A stretch of DNA of 64,000 nucleotides, taken from assembly GCA_950022655.1 (NCBI GenBank), contig OX465580.1:45630028-45694027 (forward strand), written 5' to 3'. Positions 9,165 through 18,144 of this stretch are shown here, piece after piece. The translations under genes were made by a program, and so were the position numbers. Within the stretch, counting starts at the first letter, position 1, and the number at the start of each line of letters is the position of its first letter. The notes beneath the pieces were generated by a model. It was not told the DNA's origin. It did no database searches and saw only the letters and a program-made list of their open reading frames with translations. The DNA comes from Alentia gelatinosa. Its lineage: Eukaryota > Annelida > Polychaeta > Phyllodocida > Polynoidae.

Positions 9165-10815
9165 AGACGCACCCCTCGGCCTCGGTACGAGTGCACTCGG
9201 CAAGGGGGACCCGATCAAAGAGTGCAGGAGTGATGACGTCACCCCCCACGTGACAACAACAGCGCGTGCCGCGCACGTGGGGGGAAGCACGGAGCGTGCA
9301 GCCCCGCCCACCGAGGAATACACTCCCGCCTGTGGTAGTGTTAGCGGGGAGGCGGAGCAATTGGCTCGGCAATTGCCCCGGGAGGACGGCCGCGAACTCA
9401 GTCCCATCGACTTCGCTGCCGTCAGAAAGTTCTGTGAGACCGGGATACCTGTCGCCGGAGTCCGGACCGACCCCGAGGCGTTCGCCGGACACAGGAGGAC
9501 CAACTGGCCGCAGTTCGCGGCACACGGGCCGCCGGACCACGCCCACATCTACGATATTGTGAGGCGCACGGGCCTACCCAACGCCCTCGGGGCCCGTATC
9601 GAGATCCCCACGGACCTCAACATCCCGGTCTGGATCCGATATCTCTCCGGGATCCCCGGCAGCAAGGAACTGAGCGATTTCATCAGGTTCGGCTTCCCAC
9701 TGGGTTACGCCGGGCCGATAAGCGATACCCGCGGGGTACCCAACCACCCCAGTGCTACAGGGTACCCGGAGCAGGTGGATAAGTTCATCAGGAAGGAGAA
9801 GGGGTACAGCAACCTCATGGGGCCGTTCGAGGCCCCCCCTTTCCTACCCTGGTGTCACGTGTCGCCTCTAATGACACGTGAGAAGAGAGGTACTACCGAT
9901 CGCCGAGTGATAACCGATATGACGTACCCCAAGGAGGACAGCGTCAACGGCTATATCGTCAAGAACTCGGTTTACGGCGTCAAGAACTCGGTTTACGGCG
10001 AGGAACGGGAGCATGGCCTCCCGACCGTGGATGGTTTCGTCGGCCGCCTGGTGGCCTCGGGGCCCGGGAGTTTCATGTCGACCATCGATATATCCCGGGC
10101 GTACAAGAACTTCCGCTGCGACCCCCTTGACTGGCCGTTGCTCTGTTTTGCGTGGGGGGAGGCATTCTACTGTGATACGGCGATGCCCTTTGGTGCCCGT
10201 GCCTCCTCCTACCACATGCAGTGTGTGGCAGAAGCAATAGTTAAGATCCTCAGCCAGAAAGGGGTCGAGGCCGCCATGTATCTGGACGACCTGATCATCC
10301 TCTCGCCCGACGAGGACAAGGCGGCCTCGGACTTCGCCATCGCACGAGCCCTCTTCGAGGAGCTGGGCCTCCCCGAGGCCCGGGAAAAGGCTCAGCCCCC
10401 CAGCCAGGTGGTCACGTGGCTCGGCATCGTGATCAATTCCATAGACATGTCGCTCTCCGTCCCCGAGGACAAACTACACGAGGTCCGAGAGCATGTCAGG
10501 GCGGTCGCACAGAAGCGGTCGCTGACGAAACGCCAGCTGCAATCAATACTGGGGCGCGTGTTACATGTAGCCAAGTGTATCCGGCCTGCGCGCCCCTTTG
10601 TGAGTAAACTGCTCGAGGCCCTCCGGGGGATGGGCGGGTACTACATTAACATCAATTCCGAGATGCGGCAGGACTTCGAATGGTTCCTGCGCTTTGCCGA
10701 CGGTTGGAACGGCCACGCCCTCATCCCCCGAGGCCCCCCGACCAAGTGCCTGATCGTGGACGCGTGCTTGTGCTCGAGGCCCTCAACACGGTATACGCGA
10801 TGTGCACGTTCTTAA
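9130..10815 (+). CDS. Ngaro reverse transcriptase (ORF2, RNase H truncated)
   Basis: Reverse transcriptase of the element, probably made as a gag-RT fusion. The N-terminal linker is followed by RRVITDMTYP (about 9900), motif A MSTIDISRAYKNF (about 10075), motif B MPFGARASSY (about 10185), the catalytic box YLDDLIIL (about 10280) and motif E VTWLGIVINS (about 10410). A thumb-like region and the first RNase H strand, CLIVDAC (about 10748), follow. There the frame runs into a deletion and ends at 10815. A 21-bp direct duplication gives KNSVYGVKNSVYGE near 9960-10000. The upstream border is uncertain because no ATG is available; I use the codon after the putative slip. Confidence 0.8.
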   Translation, partial: RTGRAPRVSVARDAPLGLGTSALGKGDPIKECRSDDVTPHVTTTARAAHVGGSTERAAPPTEEYTPACGSVSGEAEQLARQLPREDGRELSPIDFAAVRKFCETGIPVAGVRTDPEAFAGHRRTNWPQFAAHGPPDHAHIYDIVRRTGLPNALGARIEIPTDLNIPVWIRYLSGIPGSKELSDFIRFGFPLGYAGPISDTRGVPNHPSATGYPEQVDKFIRKEKGYSNLMGPFEAPPFLPWCHVSPLMTREKRGTTDRRVITDMTYPKEDSVNGYIVKNSVYGVKNSVYGEEREHGLPTVDGFVGRLVASGPGSFMSTIDISRAYKNFRCDPLDWPLLCFAWGEAFYCDTAMPFGARASSYHMQCVAEAIVKILSQKGVEAAMYLDDLIILSPDEDKAASDFAIARALFEELGLPEAREKAQPPSQVVTWLGIVINSIDMSLSVPEDKLHEVREHVRAVAQKRSLTKRQLQSILGRVLHVAKCIRPARPFVSKLLEALRGMGGYYININSEMRQDFEWFLRFADGWNGHALIPRGPPTKCLIVDACLCSRPSTRYTRCARS

Positions 10816-11070
10816 CCGACCGTGACCGCGGCACCCGGGTGGAAGTCTACTGCGATAATATGGGCACCGTCCAGGCACTCCGGTCGGGACGCGCCCGGAA
10901 CCCCGTCCTGGCCGAGTGTGCCCGTCAAGCCTGGATGGTGCAGGCTAGACTACAAGTAGACTTCGTGTACACACACGTCCCGGGTGCCCTCAATACCGTG
11001 GCCGACGCGCTCAGCCGGGCACACCTAACCTCGAGGGACTTTGATACGGCCTCTAGGTACATAAAATTCC
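10770..11070 (+). pseudogene. Ngaro RNase H, distal part, shifted out of frame
   Basis: In the third frame, translation resumes as VLEALNTVYAMCTFL, then VEVYCDNMGTVQAL with the catalytic Asp, and HVPGALNTVADALSRAHL at the end. This is the distal part of a DIRS-group RNase H. The expected stretch between IVDAC (RT frame, ending about 10767) and LEAL, which includes the Gly-rich turn seen in the DIRS relic at 3600-3680, is missing. The join also changes frame, so a deletion not divisible by three removed it. The enzyme is probably dead unless supplied in trans. The frame stays open to 11909, but beyond about 11070 that is a shadow of the recombinase gene. Confidence 0.75.
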
Positions 11071-11100
11071 ACTCCCTAGTCGAGGTCATGCCATGTACTC

Positions 11101-12102
11101 ATGTTTCGTTCAACCCTGTGTTACGTCTCACCTGCAGATCCGGCGCTACGATCGCTCCAGACGAGGGCATCTGCTCGGCAATGCGAGGCGCGTGCCCCCG
11201 GAACGGTCGCGAACCAGCGCTCCGCCGTCGCGACCTACCTCGCATTCTGCCGCCGGATGGGCGCCGACCCCCAGAAACCTACCGTCAGCTTTACCACGGC
11301 GTTCCTCGAATACGTCGCGGACCACGCCCCCTCGCCGGCGACGGTCGCGAACCAGCTATCACACGTGCGGTCGCACCTACGGCTGACGGGGGGCGACGTC
11401 GCGCCGACGGAGGATTTCAGGGTGAGACGTGCACTCGAGGCCATGAGACGCAACACAACATACCAACCGAACGTCAAGCCGGCGGTGCCGATGGACGTCC
11501 TCAGGGCTGCCCTCGAGGCCCTCGACGAATCACCTCTACACATCATTCTGCGGGCCGCTATCCTGGTGATATTTTACGCGGCGCTGCGACAAAGCGAGGT
11601 CGCCCCTCCATCTGCGACCAAGTTCGATCCGACGCGACACCTGTCACGCCGAGACGTCGTGGTCACGCCCAGACAGGTCTCGATACGCGTCAAGGCGGCC
11701 AAGAACATGCAGATGGTGGGGGAGGAAAAGACAGTCACCCTGCAGGCGTCCTCCGACCCGTCCTCGTGTCCGGTGCGGGCGGTCAGGAAGATGATCGCGG
11801 CCGCCCCCACGGCCAGCCCCGAGGACCCGTTCTTACTCCTGGCAGACGGCCAGGTAATAACGACCAGAACTCTGAGCAAGGAGTGGAAAGCGCTGCTACT
11901 CACCGCTAATCAGCCTACCGACTACACCCTCCACAGCCTCCGGAAGGCTGCCGCCACTCAGGCATACCAGGCGGGTATGCCAGAGCTGTCCATCCAGCGC
12001 TATGGCGGCTGGAGGTCTAATTCTCACCGAGATTACATCAAGGACACTGATGCCAAGGCCGTTAACCTTGCTCTCATCCGGTCCCTAAACAAACTTTCAT
12101 AA
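11101..12102 (+). CDS. Ngaro tyrosine recombinase (YR)
   Basis: A 333-residue tyrosine recombinase that would integrate the circular DNA intermediate, the role integrase plays in LTR elements. Residues about 34-115 form a SAM-like core-binding domain (GTVANQRSAVATYLAF). The catalytic domain shows Arg163 in ALRQSE, the box HSLRKAAA with His278 and Arg281, a GGWRS segment with Trp304 in place of the second His, and the nucleophile Tyr312 in SHRDYIKD. All main catalytic residues are present and the frame is intact. The start is the first ATG of the frame; an upstream start in the RNase H overlap is possible. Confidence 0.88.
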   Translation: MFRSTLCYVSPADPALRSLQTRASARQCEARAPGTVANQRSAVATYLAFCRRMGADPQKPTVSFTTAFLEYVADHAPSPATVANQLSHVRSHLRLTGGDVAPTEDFRVRRALEAMRRNTTYQPNVKPAVPMDVLRAALEALDESPLHIILRAAILVIFYAALRQSEVAPPSATKFDPTRHLSRRDVVVTPRQVSIRVKAAKNMQMVGEEKTVTLQASSDPSSCPVRAVRKMIAAAPTASPEDPFLLLADGQVITTRTLSKEWKALLLTANQPTDYTLHSLRKAAATQAYQAGMPELSIQRYGGWRSNSHRDYIKDTDAKAVNLALIRSLNKLS

Positions 12103-12141
12103 TTTTCTCCCACCCCCCCTCACCTTTTACTGGCTTCTTGG

Positions 12142-12406
12142 CATTTTTATTATATTATACAATTACGTATGTATTGTCTATACAACTCTATTGTATATCT
12201 TACTTTCATATTTTTATAATTGACATACATCATACCGTCAATTATCATTTATCTACTTTTACTTACCTTCATATTCACATTACATTTTAATATGCCGTCC
12301 AGTAAGGTCGCCATAAATATTTTACTGCATTTTACTACATAAAATTAAATAAAATTTTATACTCCCAGCTACTGCTTCTCTACTTTCATCCGGGGTTAGG
12401 GTAATG
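12142..12406 (+). repeat. Ngaro split repeat B1
   Basis: AT-rich 265 bp identical by eye to 12650-12914. It ends GTTAGGGTAATG and abuts A2. Confidence 0.95.
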
Positions 12407-12606
12407 GGTTACTCATGGGCTTTGCTCAGGGGTAGTCATTGCTCCCCCCGGTGTCCCCCTCTACCGCGCCTCACGGGCGCCCCTCCTGCCCCCTCGCGGC
12501 TTTCACTCATACTACGCAGTCACGTGGTACAGCCCGGTCCAGACCCCGGTCTCACTTCTCCTTCACCCGCCCTGCAGTACGCACGTACTACAGTACCATT
12601 TTCGTC
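12407..12606 (+). repeat. Ngaro split repeat A2
   Basis: Internal copy of the left terminal repeat A1 (7730-7929). The GC-rich block stands out against the AT-rich B repeats on both sides. Confidence 0.95.
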
Positions 12607-12649
12607 CCACCCACCCACAACCTCTCTCTCTTCACCTACTCACGTAGGC

Positions 12650-12914
12650 CATTTTTATTATATTATACAATTACGTATGTATTGTCTATACAACTCTATT
12701 GTATATCTTACTTTCATATTTTTATAATTGACATACATCATACCGTCAATTATCATTTATCTACTTTTACTTACCTTCATATTCACATTACATTTTAATA
12801 TGCCGTCCAGTAAGGTCGCCATAAATATTTTACTGCATTTTACTACATAAAATTAAATAAAATTTTATACTCCCAGCTACTGCTTCTCTACTTTCATCCG
12901 GGGTTAGGGTAATG
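12650..12914 (+). repeat. Ngaro split repeat B2 (right terminus)
   Basis: Second copy of B1, separated from A2 by 43 bp. Its last bases are followed directly by the resumed LINE relic. Confidence 0.95.
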
Positions 12915-13090
12915 AAGACAATATGTGATAAAAACCGCTGCAATTAAGCTCTACAAAATAAGTATCTTGCCCTACTTTGATTATGCTGATGGTTTGTATG
13001 TATGTTGTAATGATATTATATAGGACTTTTGCAGAAAATGCAAAGTTTGCAGAATAAATGCCTTCCACTGCATGAAAACCACCATTTCAC
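12915..13090 (+). pseudogene. LINE relic: C-terminal part, resumed after the Ngaro insertion
   Basis: Translation gives AAIKLYKISILPYFDYADGLYV, matching AAITVFKAAVTPYFDYGDVL of the intact LINE, followed by a decayed KCKVCRINAFHC part. With 7620-7729 it forms a continuous alignment broken only by the Ngaro element. Confidence 0.75.
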
Positions 13091-13900
13091 ATATATATAA
13101 ATTTATACGCACCATTTCGGCATATGGCATTGTAAAACAACCTTTTATACTATGATATTAAACACTCTAGAGGAAAACGACCATAAGTGTCGTAATGGTA
13201 CTTAAGGGAAACTAGTTAACCTAATAGGGACAGGTCCTCGTACCGCGTTTCTACGAGCTCATGTGGTAGGTTTAGCAAAGAAACAAGGTACAAGGTCCTG
13301 GTGTATTTACGAGGCGTATCTAATACTCACGTCCTTCTCCTACCGCTTGCGACCACGTAATAGAGAGACAAGGGAAGCGGACACGGGGAAGTTCCCGCGT
13401 CCTGCTGCGTACCCTACTTTCGGCGCGTTTGATTGGCTGAGGCGTGCACGTGACCCTCAGCGCTGTGTTTCATTGGATGCGAGCGCTCGGCGTGTGCCGC
13501 CGGCGTTCGACTTTGCGTCTGAGTTCGCTTGGACTCTAGGCGCGGTGATGTTCGACTATATGACTGAGGCTGACTTGTGTGTATAGCCACACAGTTCCTA
13601 TCGGATTCTGTTGTAGCAGAGAAACCACAGTGGAGAAGGACGCATTCTCTACTGGCCCAGCTTTGTTCAAGGCTGGGAGGAGACGCCTAATGTTTGTACA
13701 GTCATTAATCTGACACGAACCAAGTCTGTCAGTGGTGACGTAGTCGTTTCGTCGAATAGGGAAATATTTTCACTCCCTACTCTATGTGGCGTTATTTCTT
13801 CGTTGGTTGGTGTTCTGCCCGACTCAAACCAAGTAGTGCCGGGTAGGAGACTGCGGCGACCAGCGCCACAGTGTTCGTCTATCTGGGTTATTTAATTTGT
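13091..13900. other. Non-coding; CpG-rich segment 13260-13570
   Basis: No recognisable protein domain. 13260-13570 is much richer in CpG than its surroundings and contains GATTGGCTGAGG and CATTGGATG (CCAAT-box type motifs). Because the PLE relic on the - strand begins just to the right, this may be its terminal repeat or promoter region; the full PLE copy also has CCAAT motifs beyond its 3' end (about 35935-35990). The 107-codon + frame at 13263-13586 has no known domain. Confidence 0.4.
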
Positions 13901-13906
13901 CTCGTG

Positions 13907-13933
13907 GTTTCAACTGTTCTCCAGTCTCGTCAG
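13907..13933 (-). ncRNA. Hammerhead-ribozyme-like core downstream of the PLE relic
   Basis: On the - strand the segment reads CUGACGA, then a stem II of five pairs (GACUG/CAGUU, loop GAGAA), then GAAAC. This is the conserved core order of hammerhead ribozymes, which are known from PLE terminal repeats. A plausible stem III (ACCA with UGGU, followed by C) lies about 50 nt on, but stem I is weak. A similar core lies at the equivalent place by the full PLE copy (35709-35735). Confidence 0.45.
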
Positions 13934-14213
13934 GCAAAGTGCGGTAGGTGTTTTCTTCTGTGGTCTTTCCTACGGGCGCGATGGCCGTAGGGGGATACTC
14001 CAGTCCCTATATTTTCTTGTTTTTTCGGTCGGAAAAAACAGTGTAAAAACGCGTCTCTCTATCAGATGTAGTCCTAATAGCTTCCGTTGCTGCCCCTTGT
14101 CTTTGACCGTTATTATTGTAATTTTTGTCCGTTCCGCTGGAGTTTGATCTCCGTGGTAGGGAAAAAAAATTTTGACGTGGCATTCGTTCGGGGTTGAGAC
14201 TTATTGAAGGCTA

Positions 14214-14686
14214 TCAGCCGTACCGGTTGTCCAGAGTGTTGAGACCGTGGGGAGAGTGGGTTTTCAATCGATGTATCCAGTTGAATTCTATCTTGTTTCT
14301 TAGTCTTGCGGCTTCTTTGGATTCTGGATGTCTGTATATGAAGTCCAGTATGTGTACCTTTACGTCGTTGGTACCGTTGTGTGAGTTCTCGTTAAAGTGG
14401 TTGGGTACTTCGTTCTTGCTTGAGTTGTTGATGCAGTTGAGATGTTCGCGGATTCTTTCTTTTATCTTTCGTTTCACCTGTCCCACATATTGCATCTTGC
14501 AGGTTTTGCATTCGATGCAACATATCACGTTGGAGCTGTTGCACGTGACGTTCCACTTTGTTTGGTGTTTGCGTCTGGTTGTATGTGAAATTATCTCATC
14601 TTCCATACTTAAGATTTGGTAGTATTTGCAATTCGCCTTGGTGCATCTGTTTTCCTTCTGCTCGCTTTTCCTGTCCCAATTAGCGG
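14214..14686 (-). pseudogene. 5'-truncated Penelope-like element: GIY-YIG endonuclease end
   Basis: The - strand encodes the last ~155 residues of a PLE protein: RRKHQTKWNVTCNSSNV, CIECKTCKMQYVGQVKRKI (GIY-YIG endonuclease core) and the ending KIEFNWIHRLK...GLNTLDNRYG followed by a stop. It aligns closely with the end of the full copy at 35050-35430. It is cut at about 14686. Past the stop, the - strand keeps the GCCACGTCAAAA + homopolymer motif (about 14165-14180) and a GACCGAAAAAAC trace of the terminal repeat (about 14030). Confidence 0.85.
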
Positions 14687-14688
14687 AT

Positions 14689-14950
14689 CAGAAGCAATAA
14701 TCAAGAGAAATATGAAATGATAGTTCACATACATGCCATTTTGTGTTGGCGATTCCAGAAATCGCTGCCTTTCTCGCTTGGTGTGTCCCCGGCATTATCC
14801 CTTTCTCGCTTGGTGTGTCCCCGGCATAATGCTAACACAAAATGGCATGTATGTGAAATATTAATTCTCCTACCATGAAAATAGCATCTTCAAAGCAATA
14901 ATCAGGTGAAATATGAAATAACAGCTCACATACACGCCATTTTGTGTTGT
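14689..14950. repeat. MITE with 24-bp inverted repeat and internal duplication
   Basis: 14724-14747 and 14834-14857 are perfect 24-bp reverse complements (TTCACATACATGCC... on +). Between them a roughly 33-bp segment starting CCTTTCTCGCTTGGTGTG occurs twice in tandem. A third arm-like copy, with the same AAATATGAAAT leader, sits at 14893-14950. Confidence 0.7.
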
Positions 14951-14968
14951 ACATACATTTCTCACCTG

Positions 14969-15566
14969 GGCCCTGTTTTATCTCTCGCCCGAGGAGGCTT
15001 GGAATGCCCGGGGAGAGGTCCTAGCAGAGTTTGGGTTCGATAATTCAATTTATCGTGGGGAAGGAGAGCTGTAGCCGACGATCTAGGAGATCTCCTCAAA
15101 TTCCTGGGGCCGGGAGAGGTCGTGAAAAGTGTCCTGCAGTTATCCTGGCGGGCGACACCCCTAGGGGTATTGTGGGTGATTCAATATAACAAATAAAAGC
15201 TATTAAATTCATTTGAACTGTCGGAAATATATTTATTATGATTTTGATAAAAACTGGAGGTCTCAGATGGAGAATTACTGTGCTATTTACTTAGATTTAC
15301 ATACATTCATAAATGATGAAATTAGTTTCCAAAAATACCACTTTGTGCCACCATATGCAGTATACACAGCCTCTCTTTCAAGTCTCCTTCAAACTCTCCT
15401 ACAGGCCTATTTTGTCCTGGAATTCTCTCCAATAACGAGGATTTCTCTCCCTCCCGAGGACAGCGTAAATCGAAGGAGATTGAGGATATCTCCTCAAATA
15501 TATCCCCCGTGGAGCTCTCCCTCGTGGGGACTCTCCTCTCCAAGGAAAGTCGAAAATAAAACGACC
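14969..15566. mobile_element. Candidate TIR element (about 0.6 kb, non-autonomous)
   Basis: The left end reads GGGCCCTGTTTTATCTC. The right end, reverse complemented, reads GGGGTCGTTTTATTTTCG. Both interiors contain an AGGAKATCTCCTCAAAT block (15092 and 15483). The ends resemble the GGG...GTTTTAT/GTTTCA ends of some Harbinger/ISL2EU-type MITEs, but the target duplication is unclear. Confidence 0.4.
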
Positions 15567-15569
15567 CCC

Positions 15570-16264
15570 TGGTGTTTCTCCGGTTTTAAGAATGTTAGAC
15601 AACTGGCCTAAATTTCAACTGGCCCATGACAAGTGGCCTATTCAAAAACAGTGTGCCAGTTGTCTCACTGAACAGTTGTCTCACCTTGTCAATTGTCTCA
15701 CTCTTGACCTGGGCATTTTATATCCGCAATTAATCACATTTCGCCTGTCATGAATCAAAATAAACACTTACCGACTGCCTTCTGAATGTTCCTTTCAGAT
15801 ACTCTATAGTTTATAGTTCGTTTACAGGTTGGATTCGGAGTGTGACATTTGTCGTTTTCGCACTTGCGGCGAACTGCGCAACGGAAAATGGCACAGCTTA
15901 CATTGGGTTCATTGAACCCAGTTCATCTAGAGACCTAACTCTGTGAATAATTAGCATAGAAACACCAGATAACGACTAATAAATAGGTGAAACGTTGCTG
16001 AACCAGTCAGTAAGTTTATATTTTGATGTAAGGTCTTTTTACGGAGTTTGGCGCAACCGCAACATTGGGTCAATTGTCCTAGGCAGAAGAATAACGCTTA
16101 TGTCAGATGTCTCAGTAATGTGCCAATTTTCTAGATATAGGAGTGTGCCTGTTGAGATTTAAGCCAGTTGTCCAGCCCCCGGCTTCAGCATTTGACCCAA
16201 AATGGACTTTGCACAGATCTTTCCTATAAATCAGTACCCGCAGCCCCAAAACCGGTTAGTAGTT
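15570..16264. other. Non-coding stretch
   Basis: No gene recognised. The 15640-15720 part repeats phrases around AGTTGTCTCAC/CAGTTGTC several times, a weak local duplication. Confidence 0.5.
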
Positions 16265-16284
16265 AGTGTCCTCATACAGGTTAC

Positions 16285-16617
16285 TCATATTAACTTCCGT
16301 GCACAGCAGCAGGTCATGTAGGTTATATGGTTCTGTTTGAATTTTAGGATCACTTGCAGTTTCTTCTGCTCCCGGAACTGGTCAGTTTTAACGTTCCTAG
16401 TGTATCCCTTAGCCTCGTAGTCGTTTAATGCAAATTTTACAAGGGGTGCATCTCCTTTATTAATACATTTCAAATTATAAGCATAGAGATTCTCACCTGA
16501 ATTCCATGTATATCCCTCAACTTCAATCTCACAAGGAAACATAATTGACTCCCAGCCGCCCTCTACCCGGATTATCTTTGCAGACCACATGTTGATTTCT
16601 ATGGGTCCTTCGTCCAA
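16285..16617 (-). CDS. Unassigned ORF, possible terminal exon
   Basis: A 110-residue open frame of ordinary protein composition (KIIRVEGGWESIMFPCEIEV, then NLKCINKGDAPLVKFALND, ending near a CCC run). It does not resemble any transposon protein in the window. Just upstream on the - strand, TATAACAG could be a splice acceptor, putting an in-frame TAA outside an exon that would start GACTTGGAC. No methionine start fits better than that at residue 10. I do not recognise the family. It could be the last exon of a host gene or chance. Confidence 0.3.
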   Translation of the reverse strand: MDEGPIEINMWSAKIIRVEGGWESIMFPCEIEVEGYTWNSGENLYAYNLKCINKGDAPLVKFALNDYEAKGYTRNVKTDQFREQKKLQVILKFKQNHITYMTCCCARKLI

Positions 16618-16791
16618 GTCCTGTTATATGAATGATTCATCGCCAATCATCAACTTTCCTCCTCATACCGAAACGTTTCCTTCTTGTTATTTGGCGAATG
16701 TGGCCAATACTTTGCACTCCAATATTTGGAATGCTTTGTACTCCAATGTTTTCCCCAGCAGGAGGTTGTTAGAAACTTTTCACGTTACCAC

Positions 16792-16860
16792 GGAGTGAAG
16801 CTGATCACCTGAAGAAGCTTAATGGATCAAGCGAAACGTCGTGATTTGCTTTGATACTCC
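16792..16860 (+). ncRNA. Type I hammerhead-ribozyme-like structure
   Basis: Core CUGAAGA at 16809-16815, stem II GCUU/AAGC (16817-16820 with 16829-16832), GAAA at 16833-16836, then CGUC with predicted cleavage after C16840. Stem I closes the molecule: AUCAC with GUGAU next to the core, AAGC with GCUU further out, and GGAGU with ACUCC at the ends (16792 and 16860), about 16 pairs with a small bulge. Stem III is minimal (AC/GU, no loop), as described for PLE-associated hammerheads. One extra A at 16816 departs from the standard core, so activity is uncertain. Confidence 0.6.
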
Positions 16861-16869
16861 AATAACCAT

Positions 16870-17810
16870 AAACAACTATACACCTTGACAAGAATATCAT
16901 CTAATCAAAAACACTGCTTCTATCTCTTTTTGTAATTACTTTTTTTAATATACTCATCCTCACCAGTCGGGGCGCGCCATTCCTCAAAGACAATGTTTTA
17001 CCCTTTAAATCCTCATTTAGTATTTCATTCAGAACTAATTTAAATATTTTTGTGAATATCATGCATGCCGGTATCGGTGTATCTACTTTGCAACTTTACT
17101 ATTGCATATCCAACAGCAGTGATACTGATACTGTCGCAAGATGAGCGGCAAAGTTCGTTAAGTTCGATATGTTCGTTATAGCCTTCATGAAATGGCAAAC
17201 ATGAAACAGGTGTTTCCATTGTAAAGAGTTTTTTAAGCAGAAATCATTTAACAACAGCTACAAAACACACTCGAAAAAATCTCACACACATGTCGATGGC
17301 AAAGTCCATTAGTTTTAACAGTAGTAACACACAGTTTTATGTTTTGGAAGCAACTTAGGTTCATATCTATCTCTCGCGCGGCTCTTTTATTTCCCAAAAT
17401 GCGTGATACGGTTAAGATAAATCGTTGGCGGTTAGGGAAAGACCCTGTTTTGCAGCCGAAATAGAAATAGTCAACGATTGACACATGGCTGGAAATTTCA
17501 TTTTGCTGCTTATTGAATGTACCGGTAGATATTTAGTCGGGGAGCCAAAGAGTTTTCAGTTGGTGCTGAATTGCGTAATGTTGGGGATAGAAATTGCCAC
17601 CCTGAGTTTTGAATCCCCTGTTCTATACCTCACGATTATCTACCCAAAAGTGTTAAATAGTCGGCCGATGATGGTAAATGTCATAATTGTTTTAATCTGG
17701 GTGTTTTATATGACTGTAATCATTATATAGGAATACGTCTAAAATTAGTTTTTTTAAGTGCACGCACATATTTCTGGTATATGTTTCCATATGAAAGGCA
17801 GGGGCGTCAG
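16870..17810. other. AT-rich non-coding stretch
   Basis: No gene or clear repeat recognised. Open frames of about 80 codons on each strand lack domains. Confidence 0.5.
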
Positions 17811-17816
17811 AACGCT

Positions 17817-18144
17817 TTGAAGGTGAAAAGTCAAGTCATTGTTGCACATTAAATGTCAGCTTATGACATATTTCCATGATGAAAAGTCAAGACTTTGCCG
17901 TTGCTACATGCTAAAAAGTCAGATTTCAACATCCACGCCAAAAGTAAAGGTTTTGCCATTCTTGCATGCTAAGAAGTCAGACTTTGATATTTTTCTATGG
18001 TGAAAAGTCAAGACTTCGGGCTTGCTACATTCTGAAAAGTCAGGCGTTGACAGTCTTACATGCTGAAATAGCAAAACATTTTACACGCTAAAATGTCTAG
18101 ACAATGTTACATGCTCATAAGTCAGACTTTGACATTCTTTCCTG
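17817..18144. repeat. Imperfect minisatellite, about 30-bp unit
   Basis: Roughly ten to eleven degenerate units with a core like TGCTAAAAAGTCAGACTTTG followed by ACAT/TTCTTGCATG. Neighbouring units alternate GTCAAGACTTTGC and GTCAGACTTTGAC, suggesting a 60-bp higher-order unit. Confidence 0.75.

Larger units (their letters stand above)
7730..12914 (+). mobile_element. Ngaro-type (DIRS-order) tyrosine-recombinase retrotransposon
   Basis: A complete 5.2-kb element with the split direct repeats expected of Ngaro/PAT elements: A1 (7730-7929), coding region, B1 (12142-12406), A2 (12407-12606), B2 (12650-12914). Read by eye, A1 equals A2 and B1 equals B2. Coding order is gag, RT-RNase H, tyrosine recombinase, with no integrase or aspartic protease. 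Its GC content (about 60 percent in the ORFs) is far above that of the flanks. It interrupts a LINE relic between homologous codons. The RNase H has a frame-breaking deletion, so this copy is probably non-autonomous despite its recent look. Confidence 0.93.

Noticed and set aside
8973..9548. Two long minus-strand frames opposite gag/RT
   Set aside because: No domains; antisense shadows of a GC-rich coding region.
10680..11909. 409-codon frame read as one protein
   Set aside because: Only about 10770-11070 encodes RNase H; the rest is an out-of-frame shadow of the tyrosine recombinase in GC-rich DNA.
13690..13790. GAAAC with CTGACAGA on the minus strand as a ribozyme
   Set aside because: The order and the CUGANGA consensus are not met.
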